Shown here: piece after piece, positions 53,988 through 63,044 of the stretch
Layout of the letters: the number at the start of each line of letters is the position of its first letter
How positions within the stretch are numbered: the stretch's first letter is position 1
Assembly: GCF_003958635.1 (NCBI RefSeq)
Contig: NZ_RSEK01000004.1
Coordinates: forward strand, 62,001-126,000
Direction of reading: 5' to 3'
DNA length: 64,000 bases
Origin: Altericroceibacterium xinjiangense
Lineage (GTDB): Bacteria; Pseudomonadota; Alphaproteobacteria; Sphingomonadales; Sphingomonadaceae
The notes under the pieces: generated by a model
Told to the model about the DNA's origin: nothing
What the model saw: the letters and a program-made list of their open reading frames with translations, nothing else
The model's database searches: none
Position numbers and translations under genes: made by a program

Positions 53988-55019
53988 ATGCCGCCGATCC
54001 AACCTCCAGCCGCGGGCCGCTATCCGGCCGGCGGGCTCGCCTTCCCGCATCGCGATCTGCTTGGCATTGGCCAGTTGCAGACGCACGAGATCCTTTATCT
54101 GCTGGATGAGGCGGAACAATGGGTCCGGCTCAACCGCATGCCGTCCAAGCACACCGATGTGCTGTCCGGGTTGACGATCATCAACGCCTTCTTCGAAAAT
54201 TCGACTCGCACCCTCCTGTCGTTTGAAATCGCCGGGAAACGGCTGGGCGCCGACGTGGTCAACATGCACGCTGCGCAATCCAGCGTGAAGAAAGGGGAAA
54301 CCCTGATCGACACGGCGATGACGCTGAACGCGATGCGCGCCGATGCGATCGTGATTCGCCATTCGTCCAGCGGAGCGGTCGCGCTGATCGCGGGGCGCGT
54401 CGATTGCCCGGTGCTCAACGCCGGGGACGGCCAGCACGAACACCCCACCCAGGCGCTGCTCGACGCTCTGGCCTTGCGGCACAAGCTGCGGGAAGGCGGG
54501 CGGGAGGAATTCAACGGCCTGCGCGTCACGATCTGCGGGGATATCCTGCACAGCCGGGTTGCCCGATCCAACATCCTGTCCCTGCAGGCGCTGGGCGCGG
54601 TGGTGCGGGTCTGCGCGCCGCCCGCGCTGATGCCCATGGGAATAGAGGCGATGGGGGTGGAGCCGTTCCATTCGTTCGACGCCGCGCTGGACGGGGCCGA
54701 GGTGGTCATGATGCTGCGCTTGCAGAATGAACGGATGCAGGGCCAGTTCGTCCCTTCCCCCCGCGAATTCCGCCACCTCTACGGCCTCACGCCGCAGCGG
54801 CTCGCGCTGGCGGAACCGGACGCGATCGTGATGCACCCGGGACCGATGAACCGCGGAGTCGAGATCGACAGCGAAGTAGCCGATCTTGCGGGCCGCTCGA
54901 TCATTACCGACCAGGTGGAAATGGGTGTCGCCATCCGCATGGCCTGCCTCGACGTGCTGACTCGCCGCGCGCGGGGCGTGCCCGGGTGGGCGCCGGTGAA
55001 CCGGGCGCAGTGGGTATGA
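53988..55019 (+). CDS. pyrB: aspartate carbamoyltransferase catalytic subunit
   Basis: A 343-aa enzyme of pyrimidine synthesis. The carbamoyl-phosphate motif [13 protein letters not shown] and [10 protein letters not shown], with the aspartate-site [12 protein letters not shown] near the end, are intact. The ATG at 53988 gives [16 protein letters not shown]; the open frame is 27 codons longer without support. Its stop overlaps pyrC' (ATGA). Together with an inactive dihydroorotase-like subunit it probably forms a class A ATCase complex. Confidence 0.95.
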   Translation: MPPIQPPAAGRYPAGGLAFPHRDLLGIGQLQTHEILYLLDEAEQWVRLNRMPSKHTDVLSGLTIINAFFENSTRTLLSFEIAGKRLGADVVNMHAAQSSVKKGETLIDTAMTLNAMRADAIVIRHSSSGAVALIAGRVDCPVLNAGDGQHEHPTQALLDALALRHKLREGGREEFNGLRVTICGDILHSRVARSNILSLQALGAVVRVCAPPALMPMGIEAMGVEPFHSFDAALDGAEVVMMLRLQNERMQGQFVPSPREFRHLYGLTPQRLALAEPDAIVMHPGPMNRGVEIDSEVADLAGRSIITDQVEMGVAIRMACLDVLTRRARGVPGWAPVNRAQWV

Positions 55020-56260
55020 AACAGCCGCGCCCCCTCGCGATCGTCGGCGGCCGGCTGGTGACGCCGGACGGCGTGCGTCCCGGCACGCTTCGGTGCGAAG
55101 ACGGCCGTATCGCCGCGCTTGGCGATGTCGCCCCGCAGGATGGGGATGACGTGGTGGATGCCGGCGGGGCGCTGGTCGCCCCGGGGCTGGTCGATTGCGG
55201 CGTGTTCGCGATCGACAAGGCCGCGTTTCATTTCGGCGGGATCACCCGGGCGGCGCTGATGCCGGACCAGAGCCCGCCGCTCGATCACCCGGCGCGCGTG
55301 CGTTTCGCCGCACAAAGCGGCAAGCCCGACATGTGGGTCCACCCGCTGGCGGCTGCGACGGTGGCGCTGGAAGGCGGCCACCTGGCCGAAATCGCGCTGA
55401 TGTGCGATGCCGGGGCCAAAGGCATCGCCACCGGGCGAACGTGGATTGCCGACAGCGGGATCATGCTGCGCCTGCTGCAATACGCCGCGATGCTCGATCT
55501 GGTAGTCGTGTCCCACGCGGAAGATTCCGGGCTGGCCGGAAGCGCCGTCGCCACTGCCGGCGAAATGGCGACTCGCCTCGGGCTGCCGAGCGCCCCGGCC
55601 GAAGCCGAAGCGCTGGCCATCGCCCGCGACGTCGCGCTGGCGGAAATGACCGGCGCGCGCCTCCACGTCCGGCAAGTGACGACTCGCGCCGGGCTGAACC
55701 TCGTGCGGGCGGCAAAGCAACGCGGCGTTTCGGTAACGGCGGGCGTCACGCCGGCCCACTTCATGCTGTCCGATCTCGCGCTGGCGGAATTCCGCACGTT
55801 TTCGCGGCTCTCCCCGCCCTTGCGCTCCGAAAGCGACCGGCAGGCCGTGATCGAAGGCATCGGGGACGGAACCATCGATGTCATCGCCTCGGGCCACGAT
55901 CCGCGCTGGCCGGAAGACAAGCGCCTGCCATTCGCGGATGCGGAGCCGGGCATGGCGGGGGCCGAGACCCTGCTGGCGATGACGCTGACCCTGGTGCGGG
56001 ACGGGGTAATCGACACGGCCCGCGCGTTCGATCTGCTCGCTCGCAATCCGGCCCGCCTGCTGGGCGTCGATGCGGGGGAATTTCGGGAAGGGGCGGAAGC
56101 GGACCTCGCGCTGATCGACCCGGAACGGCCGTGGGTGATCGATTCGGCGAAGATGGACACCAGCGCCGGGAATACCCCGTTCGACCGCCAGCCGACGCAA
56201 GGCCGCGTGCTCGCCTTGTGGAAGGGCGGAGTGCAGGTGGGCACCAAGCCCCGGCGATGA
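55016..56260 (+). CDS. dihydroorotase-like protein, predicted inactive (PyrC')
   Basis: A 414-aa protein of the class I dihydroorotase fold that lacks key zinc ligands: the usual DxHxH after PGLVD reads CGVFA (60-64), the CHVST histidine is replaced (LHVRQVTTR), and the TDHAPH motif reads ASGHDPR. PPLR and SHAEDSG remain. In Pseudomonas-type class A ATCases an inactive PyrC' partners PyrB and is needed for assembly. Coupling to pyrB by a 4-bp overlap supports the same role. An active dihydroorotase must be encoded elsewhere. Confidence 0.88.
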   Translation: MKQPRPLAIVGGRLVTPDGVRPGTLRCEDGRIAALGDVAPQDGDDVVDAGGALVAPGLVDCGVFAIDKAAFHFGGITRAALMPDQSPPLDHPARVRFAAQSGKPDMWVHPLAAATVALEGGHLAEIALMCDAGAKGIATGRTWIADSGIMLRLLQYAAMLDLVVVSHAEDSGLAGSAVATAGEMATRLGLPSAPAEAEALAIARDVALAEMTGARLHVRQVTTRAGLNLVRAAKQRGVSVTAGVTPAHFMLSDLALAEFRTFSRLSPPLRSESDRQAVIEGIGDGTIDVIASGHDPRWPEDKRLPFADAEPGMAGAETLLAMTLTLVRDGVIDTARAFDLLARNPARLLGVDAGEFREGAEADLALIDPERPWVIDSAKMDTSAGNTPFDRQPTQGRVLALWKGGVQVGTKPRR

Positions 56261-57525
56261 CCGCGCCGTCCCGGACTGGCAGCGCGGTCGAGGCCACGCC
56301 CGATCAGCCGGTTTCCGGGGCCGAGCGGCTGGTTTCGCTCGATTTCATCCGCGGAATCGCGGTGCTCGGGATCCTGTTCGCCAATATCACCGCATACGGC
56401 CACCCGCTGACCGCCTATTTCTGGCCTCCTGCGCTGCCCCAGCCGCTGAGCATGGGCGACCGGGCAATCTGGCTGTTCCAGTTCGTGGTGATCGACGGCA
56501 AGCTGCGCGGGCTGTTCACTCTCCTGTTCGGTGCCGGGCTTTACTTGTTCATGGAACGGACCTGGGCGCGGGGCGGCGACGCGTGGCTGCAGGCGCGACG
56601 GCTGTCGGTGCTGCTGGTGTTCGGCCTTGCCCATTATTTCCTGATCTGGCGCGGCGACATCCTGACGCTTTACGCCTTTTGCGGGCTGGCCGTGCTGCCG
56701 CTGCTCAAGATGACGGCCGAACGGCAGCTTTCGCTCGGCCTCACGCTGGCAGTGGTCGGCGCGCTGATGAACACCGCGATGATGTCGGGCGATTACCTTG
56801 CCGCCAACGGGGCGGACGCCGCCCGGCGCGCGCAAGCCGCGCAAGTCCCCGCACTGGTGCTCAAGGTGGCTGAGCGGGAGACGCGCTTGTACCGCGACGG
56901 CAGCTATCCCGACATCGTCGCCCACGCCATCGAAGAGGAAGGCGACCGGCTGCTGCAGGAACTGATCGTGGTCGGGATCACCGAAACCTTCGGCGTGATC
57001 CTGGTGGGCATCGGCTTGTACCGCTTCGGCTTGTTCGGCTCAGCGGCGCGAAATCCGGTCCTGCGGCGCTGGGCCTGGGGCGGATGGCTGGGCGGAATGG
57101 CGGTGACCCTGCTGATCGGGCTGTGGCCGCTGCGCGAAGGCTTCCCGCTGTTCACCACCAGCTTCGCGTTCAACGGGCTTTCGTCGTTGCCGCATATCGT
57201 GACTGTCCTCGGCCTCGTGGTCCTGCTGGCGGGGTGGGCGCCCACGGCTGCGCAGGGCTGGCTGGGACAAAGGCTGGCCGCGGCCGGGCGCATGGCGTTC
57301 AGCAATTACCTCGGCACGTCGATCCTGATGATGTTCGTGTTCCACGGTTGGGCGCTGGGTCTGTTCGGACAACTAGGCCGAATCGGTCTGCTGGGGATCG
57401 TGCTGGCAGCCTGGGCGCTGATGCTCGGCTGGTCGCAGCCGTGGCTGGCGCGGTTTCGCTATGGCCCGCTGGAATGGGTCTGGCGCTGCCTGACCTACGG
57501 CGAACGGTTTCCTTTTCGCCGTTGA
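56257..57525 (+). CDS. DUF418 domain-containing membrane protein (YeiB-like)
   Basis: A 422-aa polytopic protein with about nine or ten helices. The N-terminal RLVSLDFIRGIAVLGILFANI is the DUF418/DUF1624 signature (an acyltransferase-3-like fold), and the C-terminal AAGRMAFSNYLGTSILMMFVFHGW is the DUF418 core. Function unknown; an acyl-transfer role in the envelope has been suggested for the superfamily. It overlaps pyrC' by 4 bp, though a functional link to pyrimidine synthesis is not apparent. Confidence 0.9.
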   Translation: MTAPSRTGSAVEATPDQPVSGAERLVSLDFIRGIAVLGILFANITAYGHPLTAYFWPPALPQPLSMGDRAIWLFQFVVIDGKLRGLFTLLFGAGLYLFMERTWARGGDAWLQARRLSVLLVFGLAHYFLIWRGDILTLYAFCGLAVLPLLKMTAERQLSLGLTLAVVGALMNTAMMSGDYLAANGADAARRAQAAQVPALVLKVAERETRLYRDGSYPDIVAHAIEEEGDRLLQELIVVGITETFGVILVGIGLYRFGLFGSAARNPVLRRWAWGGWLGGMAVTLLIGLWPLREGFPLFTTSFAFNGLSSLPHIVTVLGLVVLLAGWAPTAAQGWLGQRLAAAGRMAFSNYLGTSILMMFVFHGWALGLFGQLGRIGLLGIVLAAWALMLGWSQPWLARFRYGPLEWVWRCLTYGERFPFRR

Positions 57526-57537
57526 GTCACTTGCTAC

Positions 57538-57552
57538 TGCAACCCATTCGCA
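57538..57552. promoter_or_regulatory. Fur-like site upstream of bfd
   Basis: TGCAACCCATTCGCA is an imperfect palindrome with matching outer bases (TGC...GCA), 33 bp before the bfd ATG, resembling alphaproteobacterial Fur boxes of the TGCnAnTnATTCGCA type. The ATTCGCA half recurs upstream of bfr. Confidence 0.45.
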
Positions 57553-57585
57553 TTATTAAGGGCGGGTGCAAGGGAGCAGCGATTC

Positions 57586-57777
57586 ATGTACATCTGCATC
57601 TGCAACGCGATCCGGGAAAACGAACTGCGCACCGCCGCGCGGCGCTGTCCGCGCGATGTGGACGGGGTCTACGCCTCGCTCGGCAAGCGCCCGCAGTGCG
57701 GGCAGTGCCTTGATGACGCGGCCGAAATCCTGATCGAGGAACGCGAGATGGCGCAGGAAACCGCCTACGCCGCCTGA
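57586..57777 (+). CDS. bfd: bacterioferritin-associated ferredoxin
   Basis: A 63-aa [2Fe-2S] protein with the four ligand cysteines C4, C6, C38 and C41 (MYICIC, QCGQC). It docks on bacterioferritin and donates electrons to release stored iron. It lies 168 bp upstream of bfr in the same direction. A Fur-like site precedes it, so expression should rise when iron is low. Confidence 0.96.
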   Translation: MYICICNAIRENELRTAARRCPRDVDGVYASLGKRPQCGQCLDDAAEILIEEREMAQETAYAA

Positions 57778-57822
57778 CAAAGGCCGATCGGGGCCCGACT
57801 TCGGCTCGCCCCACTCTCCTGA

Positions 57823-57836
57823 TTTGCATTCGCAAA
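57823..57836. promoter_or_regulatory. inverted repeat upstream of bfr (possible Fur/Irr site)
   Basis: TTTGC (57823-57827) and GCAAA (57832-57836) are exact reverse complements with a 4-bp centre ATTC. The ATTCGCA string is shared with the site before bfd. It sits about 110 bp before the bfr ATG. Confidence 0.45.
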
Positions 57837-57945
57837 ACCGCAGAATTCTGCCAGTTTTGTCACAAATAGCGCCCCGCATCGCTTGCGCTTGCCCGCGGCG
57901 GAAGGCATGGACGGCTCATCTTTTTCTCACAAGCGGAGCTCGACC

Positions 57946-58431
57946 ATGAAGGGTAACCCCGAGGTCATCGAATACCTCAACAAGGCGCTCACGAACGAGC
58001 TGACCGCGATCAACCAGTACTGGCTGCACTACCGCACGCTCGATCACTGGGGCGTCAAGAAGCTGGCCGAGTACGAACGGCACGAATCCATCGACGAGAT
58101 GAAGCACGCCGACATCCTGGCCGAACGGATCCTGTTCTTCGACGCGCTGCCGAACTTCCAGGCGATTCATCGGCTGAAGGTTGGGGAGACGGTGGAGGAA
58201 ATCCTCAAGGCCGATCTTGCGCTGGAGATGGAAGCGATTCCCCTGCTGCGCGATGCCATCGCCCACTGCGAAACGGTGCGCGACTACGTCAGCCGCGAAA
58301 TTTTCGAGCGCATCCTCGAAAGCGAGGAAGAGCATGTCGACTTCATCGAAACCCAGCTCGACCTGATTGAGCGGATGGGGCTGCCGAACTACATCCAGCT
58401 GAATTCGAAAGCGCCGGGGGAAGACAGCTAA
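57946..58431 (+). CDS. bfr: bacterioferritin
   Basis: A 161-aa ferritin of the heme-binding type. Ferroxidase ligands E18, E51 and H54, with matching later residues (EMEAIPLL, SEEEHVDFIE), are present, as is the heme-ligand methionine M52 (IDEMKHAD). The 24-mer stores iron in the cytosol. ATG 57946 is standard. A strong hairpin follows the stop. Confidence 0.96.
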   Translation: MKGNPEVIEYLNKALTNELTAINQYWLHYRTLDHWGVKKLAEYERHESIDEMKHADILAERILFFDALPNFQAIHRLKVGETVEEILKADLALEMEAIPLLRDAIAHCETVRDYVSREIFERILESEEEHVDFIETQLDLIERMGLPNYIQLNSKAPGEDS

Positions 58432-58440
58432 CCCGCTTTC

Positions 58441-58462
58441 GAAGCAGGCGGGTGCCTGCTTC
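58441..58462 (+). terminator. hairpin after bfr
   Basis: GAAGCAGGC (58441-58449) pairs perfectly with GCCTGCTTC (58454-58462) around a GGGT loop, 10 bp after the bfr stop. No T-tract. Confidence 0.55.
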
Positions 58463-58574
58463 CTCGCAAAACCCGCGACAAAACCACGGGCCTGGAGCGG
58501 CCGATCCGACGCCGTCGGATCGCAGCGCCGCTCCAGCGCTTGTCCGGCGCGCACCGCCGGGCTAACCGCCGTGC

Positions 58575-59909
58575 ATGTCCGCTCCGATCACCGCTCGCTT
58601 CGCCCCGTCCCCCACGGGGCTGCTCCACGTCGGCAACATCCGCACCGCGCTGCACAACTGGATGCTGGCCAAGCGGCACGGCGGCCGGTTCCTGCTGCGG
58701 ATCGACGACACCGACAAGGAACGCAGCCGGGAAGAATATGTCGAGGCGGCTCGTCTCGATCTCGCCTGGCTGGGGCTCGAACCGGACGGGGAAGAACGGC
58801 AGTCCCTCCGCCTGCCGGTTTATGAAGCGGCGTTCGATCGCCTGCGCGCCGCCGGGCGAGTCTATCCGGCGTACGAAACCGCGCAGGAGCTGGAGCTCAA
58901 GCGCAAGATCCAGCTGGGACGCGGCCTGCCGCCGATCTATGACCGCGCCGCGCTCCACCTGACCGATGCGGAACGTGCGGAAAAGGAAGCGCAAGGCATT
59001 GCCCCGCACTGGCGCTTCCGGCTCGATCACGATCAGCCGATCGAATGGATCGACGGCATTCGCGGGCCGCAGCACTTCGACCCGGCGCAGTTGTCCGATC
59101 CGGTGGTCCGCCGCGCCGATGGATCGTGGCTGTACATGCTGCCCAGCGCAGTGGACGATATCGACATGGGGGTGACGGACGTGCTGCGCGGGGAAGACCA
59201 CGTGTCCAACACCGCGCTGCAGATCCAGATGTTCACCGCAATGGGCGCCGCGCCGCCGCGCTTCGCCCACGAAGCACTGCTGGTCGGTACCGAGGGCAAG
59301 CTGTCGAAGCGCCTCGGTTCCCTGAGCGTGGGGGCGCTGCGCGAACAGGGGATCGAACCGCAGGCGCTCGTCGCCCTGCTGGCAAGGCTCGGCACCTCGC
59401 AGCCGGTCGAGCCGATCGCCAACCCTGCCGCGCTGGTCGAAAGCTTCGATCTTGCGACCTTCGGCCGCGCCCCGGCCCGGTTCGACGAAGCGGACCTTGA
59501 CCGGCTGAACGCCGCGATCCTCCACCAGCTGCCCTACGCCGATGTCGTCGGCCGGGTGCCGGAAGGCATGGACGAAGCGGCATGGGAAGCGATCCGCCCC
59601 AACCTCACGCGCTTGTCCGACGCCGCCGAGTGGTGGCGCGTGGTTACCGGCCCAGTCGACCAGCCGGAATTCGACGCGGAAACGAAAGCCTTTCTCGCCC
59701 AGGCCGCCACCCTTCTGAGCTGGAGCGAGGACCCGTGGCATTCGCTGACCGGGACGCTGAAGCAGGCGTCCGGCCGCAAGGGCAAGGCGCTGTTCCTGCC
59801 GCTGCGGCAGGCGCTGATCGGGCGCGATTCCGGCCCCGACATGGCCGCCCTGCTGCCCCTGATCGGCGAACGCGAAGCGCGGGCGCGGCTGGAACGCGCC
59901 GCCGGGTAG
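58575..59909 (+). CDS. gltX: glutamyl-tRNA synthetase
   Basis: A 444-aa class I synthetase. HIGH-type motif HVGN at 18-21 (APSPTGLLHVGNIRTALHNW) and KMSKS-type GKLSKRLGS are intact. It charges tRNA-Glu and possibly tRNA-Gln in organisms using GatCAB. Many alphaproteobacteria carry two copies; whether a second exists cannot be seen here. Confidence 0.95.
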   Translation: MSAPITARFAPSPTGLLHVGNIRTALHNWMLAKRHGGRFLLRIDDTDKERSREEYVEAARLDLAWLGLEPDGEERQSLRLPVYEAAFDRLRAAGRVYPAYETAQELELKRKIQLGRGLPPIYDRAALHLTDAERAEKEAQGIAPHWRFRLDHDQPIEWIDGIRGPQHFDPAQLSDPVVRRADGSWLYMLPSAVDDIDMGVTDVLRGEDHVSNTALQIQMFTAMGAAPPRFAHEALLVGTEGKLSKRLGSLSVGALREQGIEPQALVALLARLGTSQPVEPIANPAALVESFDLATFGRAPARFDEADLDRLNAAILHQLPYADVVGRVPEGMDEAAWEAIRPNLTRLSDAAEWWRVVTGPVDQPEFDAETKAFLAQAATLLSWSEDPWHSLTGTLKQASGRKGKALFLPLRQALIGRDSGPDMAALLPLIGEREARARLERAAG

Positions 59910-59970
59910 GGGGCGGCAGCGCGAACACCCCGCGCGAAGCCAGCCAGACGGAGACTCCCGCGCATGCGGC

Positions 59971-59995
59971 GGAACGTGTCTGCGCGCCCGCCGTT
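59971..59995 (+). promoter_or_regulatory. EcfG-type general stress promoter
   Basis: GGAAC (59971-59975), a 16-bp spacer, then CGTT (59992-59995). This matches the sphingomonad EcfG (sigma-EcfG) consensus GGAAC-N16/17-CGTT exactly. It lies 86 bp before the ATG of the DUF2231-Rieske-hemerythrin gene, with no other gene between, so that gene is probably part of the general stress response. Confidence 0.75.
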
Positions 59996-60080
59996 GGCAC
60001 CTCATCGGACGGGAACGCCAACAGGCTAGGTCCGCCCATCCGTCGGGCCCCAGCACTCCCGACCGTCCAGGGGATGCGCC

Positions 60081-61604
60081 ATGAAATCTGCCAACTCCGG
60101 CACCAAGCCCGCCTCCCGGCAGGGCAGGGCCGCCAAAGTCATCGCCAGCATCGAAGACGCCGAACACCTGGATGGTCCGGCCTTTGCCCTGGCCAATGCA
60201 GTGGCGCTGCCCCAGCGGATCGGAGGCACGCCCGGCCAGCGCGTGCAGAACGCACTCCACGGCACCTGGTTCGGCCACCCCATCCACCCCTCGCTGGTCG
60301 CGATCCCGATCGGCACCTGGACCCTGGCCGTCGTGCTCGACACCCTCGCCAGCGTGGGCGCGATAAAGGGAACGGCCATCGACAGGACGTCCGACATTCT
60401 GGTCAAGGCCGGAGCCGTCGGTGCGGTCGGCGCCGCTCTTACAGGCTTGTCGGACTGGCATCAGACCCATGGCCGTTCCCGCCGCGTCGGCCTGGTCCAC
60501 GCCGCCGTGAACAGCACCGCCCTCGGCATTCAGGTTGCTTCCATCGTCCTCAGGAGCGGAGGACACCGGATCGCGGGCCGGCTCGCCAGCGCCGCAAGCT
60601 GGGGATTCATGTTCGCCGGCTCCTACCTCGGCGGCCATCTGGTCTACCGCTTGCGCCAAGGCGTCGATCAGGCCGACCGCAGCGTCGTCCCGCGCGGGTA
60701 CCACCCGGTCCTGCCGGAAACCGACTTGCAGGAAGACCAGCCGTGCCGGGTCGAAGTCTGGGATGAGGTCGAGCGCGCCCAGATTCCCGTCGTCCTCGTG
60801 CGCCACCGCGGCCGCATCAGCGCCATGGGCGCGCGCTGTTCCCACATGGGCGGGCCGCTGGATGAAGGCTGGGTCCTGAACGGCGGCCTGATCTGCCCGT
60901 GGCACGGCTCCCGCTACGATCTTGAGAGCGGGCAGCCGCTGGATGGGCCGTCCACGTGCCCGCAGCCCCGCTACCACGTGCGCGTGCAGGACGGGATGGT
61001 GGAGATCCAGCGGGAACAGGACCCCGGCTCCACCGCCGTGACGCCGCAGGAGGCGGACGCCGCCCGGCGCGCCGAAGCAATTCCCGACAAGACCGCTTCT
61101 GCCCCGCAAGGACGCAAGGCGGACGAAGTCCTGTTCGAACATCACCAGCTCCTGCGCGGCTTGTTCCGCCGCATAGAGGCCATGCCGGCGGACGACCCCG
61201 AACGGCGCGACATCCTACGCACGCTCGCGTCCGAACTGGAGATCCACGAACATATCGAGGACCGGATCTTCTACCCCGCCGTGCAACCGGTCAGCGAGGA
61301 TGTGTCGATCGCTTATGCGGAGCACCAGGCGCTGGCCGACCTGCTCGCCGCCACCCTGAAGCTGTCCACCGCCAGCCCCGCTTTCGAGGAGCACATCCGG
61401 GCCCTGCACACCGCCGTCGATCACCATGCCTCGTCGGAGGAAACCTCCATGTTCCTGGAAGCCCAGCGGCTCGGCGACCGCCGCTTGCGGGAACTTGGCC
61501 ACGAACTGGAAACGACGATGGAGGAGGAGCGAACCTCCCGCTTCCAGAGCGCGTTCCGCCACCTGAAGATCAGCCTGCTGGAATCGGTCGGAAAGGCCGG
61601 ATAA
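60081..61604 (+). CDS. DUF2231 membrane / Rieske [2Fe-2S] / hemerythrin-like fusion protein
   Basis: A 507-aa three-part protein. Residues ~55-192 form a DUF2231 membrane domain with about four helices and GHPIHPSLVAIPIG (H66, H69) near its start. Residues ~205-312 form a Rieske domain with ligands C253, H255 (CSHMGG), C272 and H275 (CPWHGSRYD), lacking the disulfide cysteines of respiratory Rieske proteins. Residues ~348-500 form a hemerythrin-like four-helix bundle with H355, H389, H391, E393, H415, H449 and E454. It could pass electrons to a diiron or oxygen/NO-binding site at the membrane. Function unknown. Confidence 0.87.
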   Translation: MKSANSGTKPASRQGRAAKVIASIEDAEHLDGPAFALANAVALPQRIGGTPGQRVQNALHGTWFGHPIHPSLVAIPIGTWTLAVVLDTLASVGAIKGTAIDRTSDILVKAGAVGAVGAALTGLSDWHQTHGRSRRVGLVHAAVNSTALGIQVASIVLRSGGHRIAGRLASAASWGFMFAGSYLGGHLVYRLRQGVDQADRSVVPRGYHPVLPETDLQEDQPCRVEVWDEVERAQIPVVLVRHRGRISAMGARCSHMGGPLDEGWVLNGGLICPWHGSRYDLESGQPLDGPSTCPQPRYHVRVQDGMVEIQREQDPGSTAVTPQEADAARRAEAIPDKTASAPQGRKADEVLFEHHQLLRGLFRRIEAMPADDPERRDILRTLASELEIHEHIEDRIFYPAVQPVSEDVSIAYAEHQALADLLAATLKLSTASPAFEEHIRALHTAVDHHASSEETSMFLEAQRLGDRRLRELGHELETTMEEERTSRFQSAFRHLKISLLESVGKAG

Positions 61605-61616
61605 CCCTTCGGCCCG

Positions 61617-61632
61617 GCGGTAGTGTTACCGC
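61617..61632. terminator. hairpin between convergent genes after the Rieske-hemerythrin fusion
   Basis: GCGGTA (61617-61622) pairs with TACCGC (61627-61632) around GTGT. The minus-strand gene's stop codon (61626-61628) lies within it. Short but perfect; it could act in both directions. Confidence 0.45.
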
Positions 61633-62132
61633 TCGCCCGCTACCTTTTTCAGGTCGGCCGCCAGATGCGCCTGCCGGAGACGGCGGCGCCGGAGCAGCCG
61701 CTTGAAATCGGGCAGGTGGTCGAAGTTCTGCAACTGGACGTGGTAGTAGTTGACGTACTCCAGCACCGCGAGCGCGGAAAAACCCAAAGCGGCCAATGCA
61801 GCGGAAGACGGGTCCAGAAAGCACAGGAAAACCGCCCAGACCAGGGATGCGATGGCCAACGCCAGCAGCGGGCGCTTCAGCCTTCTGGCGATCCGCAAGG
61901 CATGGCGCATCGGCTCCGGATTTCCGCGAACGCGGCACAGCGCCGCGTGCCAGTACAGGGCCCCCACCGCGAGCAGACAGCACGAGGCCGTAACCGCCAG
62001 CACGACCCCCGCGATCTCCCGCCCCCCGTCCGGCTCCACCATCCAGGCGGCCAGCAGCGGGAAGGAGACCGCGCAAGCGGCTTCCATTTTCCAGTAGGAG
62101 CGGAGACGGCGTTCAACCGGGCCAGCCTGCAC
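61626..62132 (-). CDS. uncharacterised membrane protein, 168 aa
   Basis: I start it at GTG 62132 (VQAGPVERRLRSYWKMEAA), preceded by GGGAG; the open frame extends 44 codons further with low-complexity arginine-rich sequence lacking support. It has about four hydrophobic segments (ACAVSFPLLAAWM, GVVLAVTASCCLLAVGALYW, PLLALAIASLVWAVFL, LAALGFSALAVLEYVNYYHVQ) and a basic C-terminus. No family recognised. It converges on the Rieske-hemerythrin gene. Confidence 0.65.
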   Translation of the reverse strand: MQAGPVERRLRSYWKMEAACAVSFPLLAAWMVEPDGGREIAGVVLAVTASCCLLAVGALYWHAALCRVRGNPEPMRHALRIARRLKRPLLALAIASLVWAVFLCFLDPSSAALAALGFSALAVLEYVNYYHVQLQNFDHLPDFKRLLRRRRLRQAHLAADLKKVAGER

Positions 62133-62264
62133 AACCCAAACTCCCGTTTCGCGACACCCCAAGCTGGCATGATCACCCCGCGCCCGCAATGGGCCGGATT
62201 CAGACCCTCGCCTTCGAGGTCGCAAATGGGTGGAGCGGAAAGGAACGCGCTCCACCGCACTCAC

Positions 62265-63044
62265 TTAGCCCGGCGACGCGGCGGATCCGGCAAGCAGCCC
62301 CCCGTCGATGTTGATCTCGGTGCCGGTGACATAGGTCGCTTCATCCGATGCAAGCATGACCGCAATCGCCGCAACCTCCTCCGGCATCCCGAACCGCTTC
62401 AGCGGGGTGTCGGCCACCAGCGCCTGCATCCGGACCTCCCGATCGGCCCCCGTGCCCAGCATCGGCTCCCAGATCGATGTCAGAATGGCGGCCGGGTGGA
62501 TCGAGTTGCAGCGAATCTTCCACCCTTGCTGCGCGCAGTAGAGCGCAACCGTCTTGCTGTGGTTGCGGATCGCCGCCTTGGAGGAAGCATAGGCACCCGC
62601 GAGGGGAATGCCGACCAGTCCGGATCGCGACGAGATGTTGATGATCGAGCCTGTGCCGCTCTCCTTCATCGCCCGGATGGCGTAGCGACAGCCGAGGAAG
62701 GTCCCGTCAAGGTTGACCCGGTGGACTTCCCGCCAATCCGCAAGGCTGGCGTGTTCCGGATCGTGGGGCACCATGCTCTGCTCGAACCCCGTTACGCCCG
62801 CGTTGTTGACCACCACGTCCGCGGTCGGAACGCTATCGCTCAGCCGCATCCAATCGGCTTCTTTCCGCACGTCGAGCTTTTCGAAGCGGCACCCGATCGC
62901 GTCGGCGGCTGCCGCCCCCGCGCCTGCGTCCAGATCGGTGACGACCACGGTGGCGCCTTCTTCATGGAAGCGCGCGGCGATGGCGCGGCCGATGCCGCGG
63001 GCCGCGCCGGTGACGACGCACGTCTTGTTATTCAATCGCTGCAT
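62265..63044 (-). CDS. short-chain dehydrogenase/reductase
   Basis: A 259-aa classical SDR: cofactor motif TGAARGIG at 12-19, NNAG at 80-83, catalytic S138/S139, Y152 and K156 (YASSK), and the C-terminal NIDGG motif. The D37/D39 region (TDLDA) suggests NAD preference. The substrate is unknown; similarity is to hydroxysteroid/cyclic alcohol dehydrogenases often found in sphingomonads. ATG at 63044. Confidence 0.92.
   Translation of the reverse strand: MQRLNNKTCVVTGAARGIGRAIAARFHEEGATVVVTDLDAGAGAAAADAIGCRFEKLDVRKEADWMRLSDSVPTADVVVNNAGVTGFEQSMVPHDPEHASLADWREVHRVNLDGTFLGCRYAIRAMKESGTGSIINISSRSGLVGIPLAGAYASSKAAIRNHSKTVALYCAQQGWKIRCNSIHPAAILTSIWEPMLGTGADREVRMQALVADTPLKRFGMPEEVAAIAVMLASDEATYVTGTEINIDGGLLAGSAASPG

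Noticed and set aside
58428-61145. 905-codon open frame opposite gltX and the Rieske-hemerythrin gene
   Set aside because: Covers two clear genes and an intergenic gap in antisense; composition is typical of a shadow frame.
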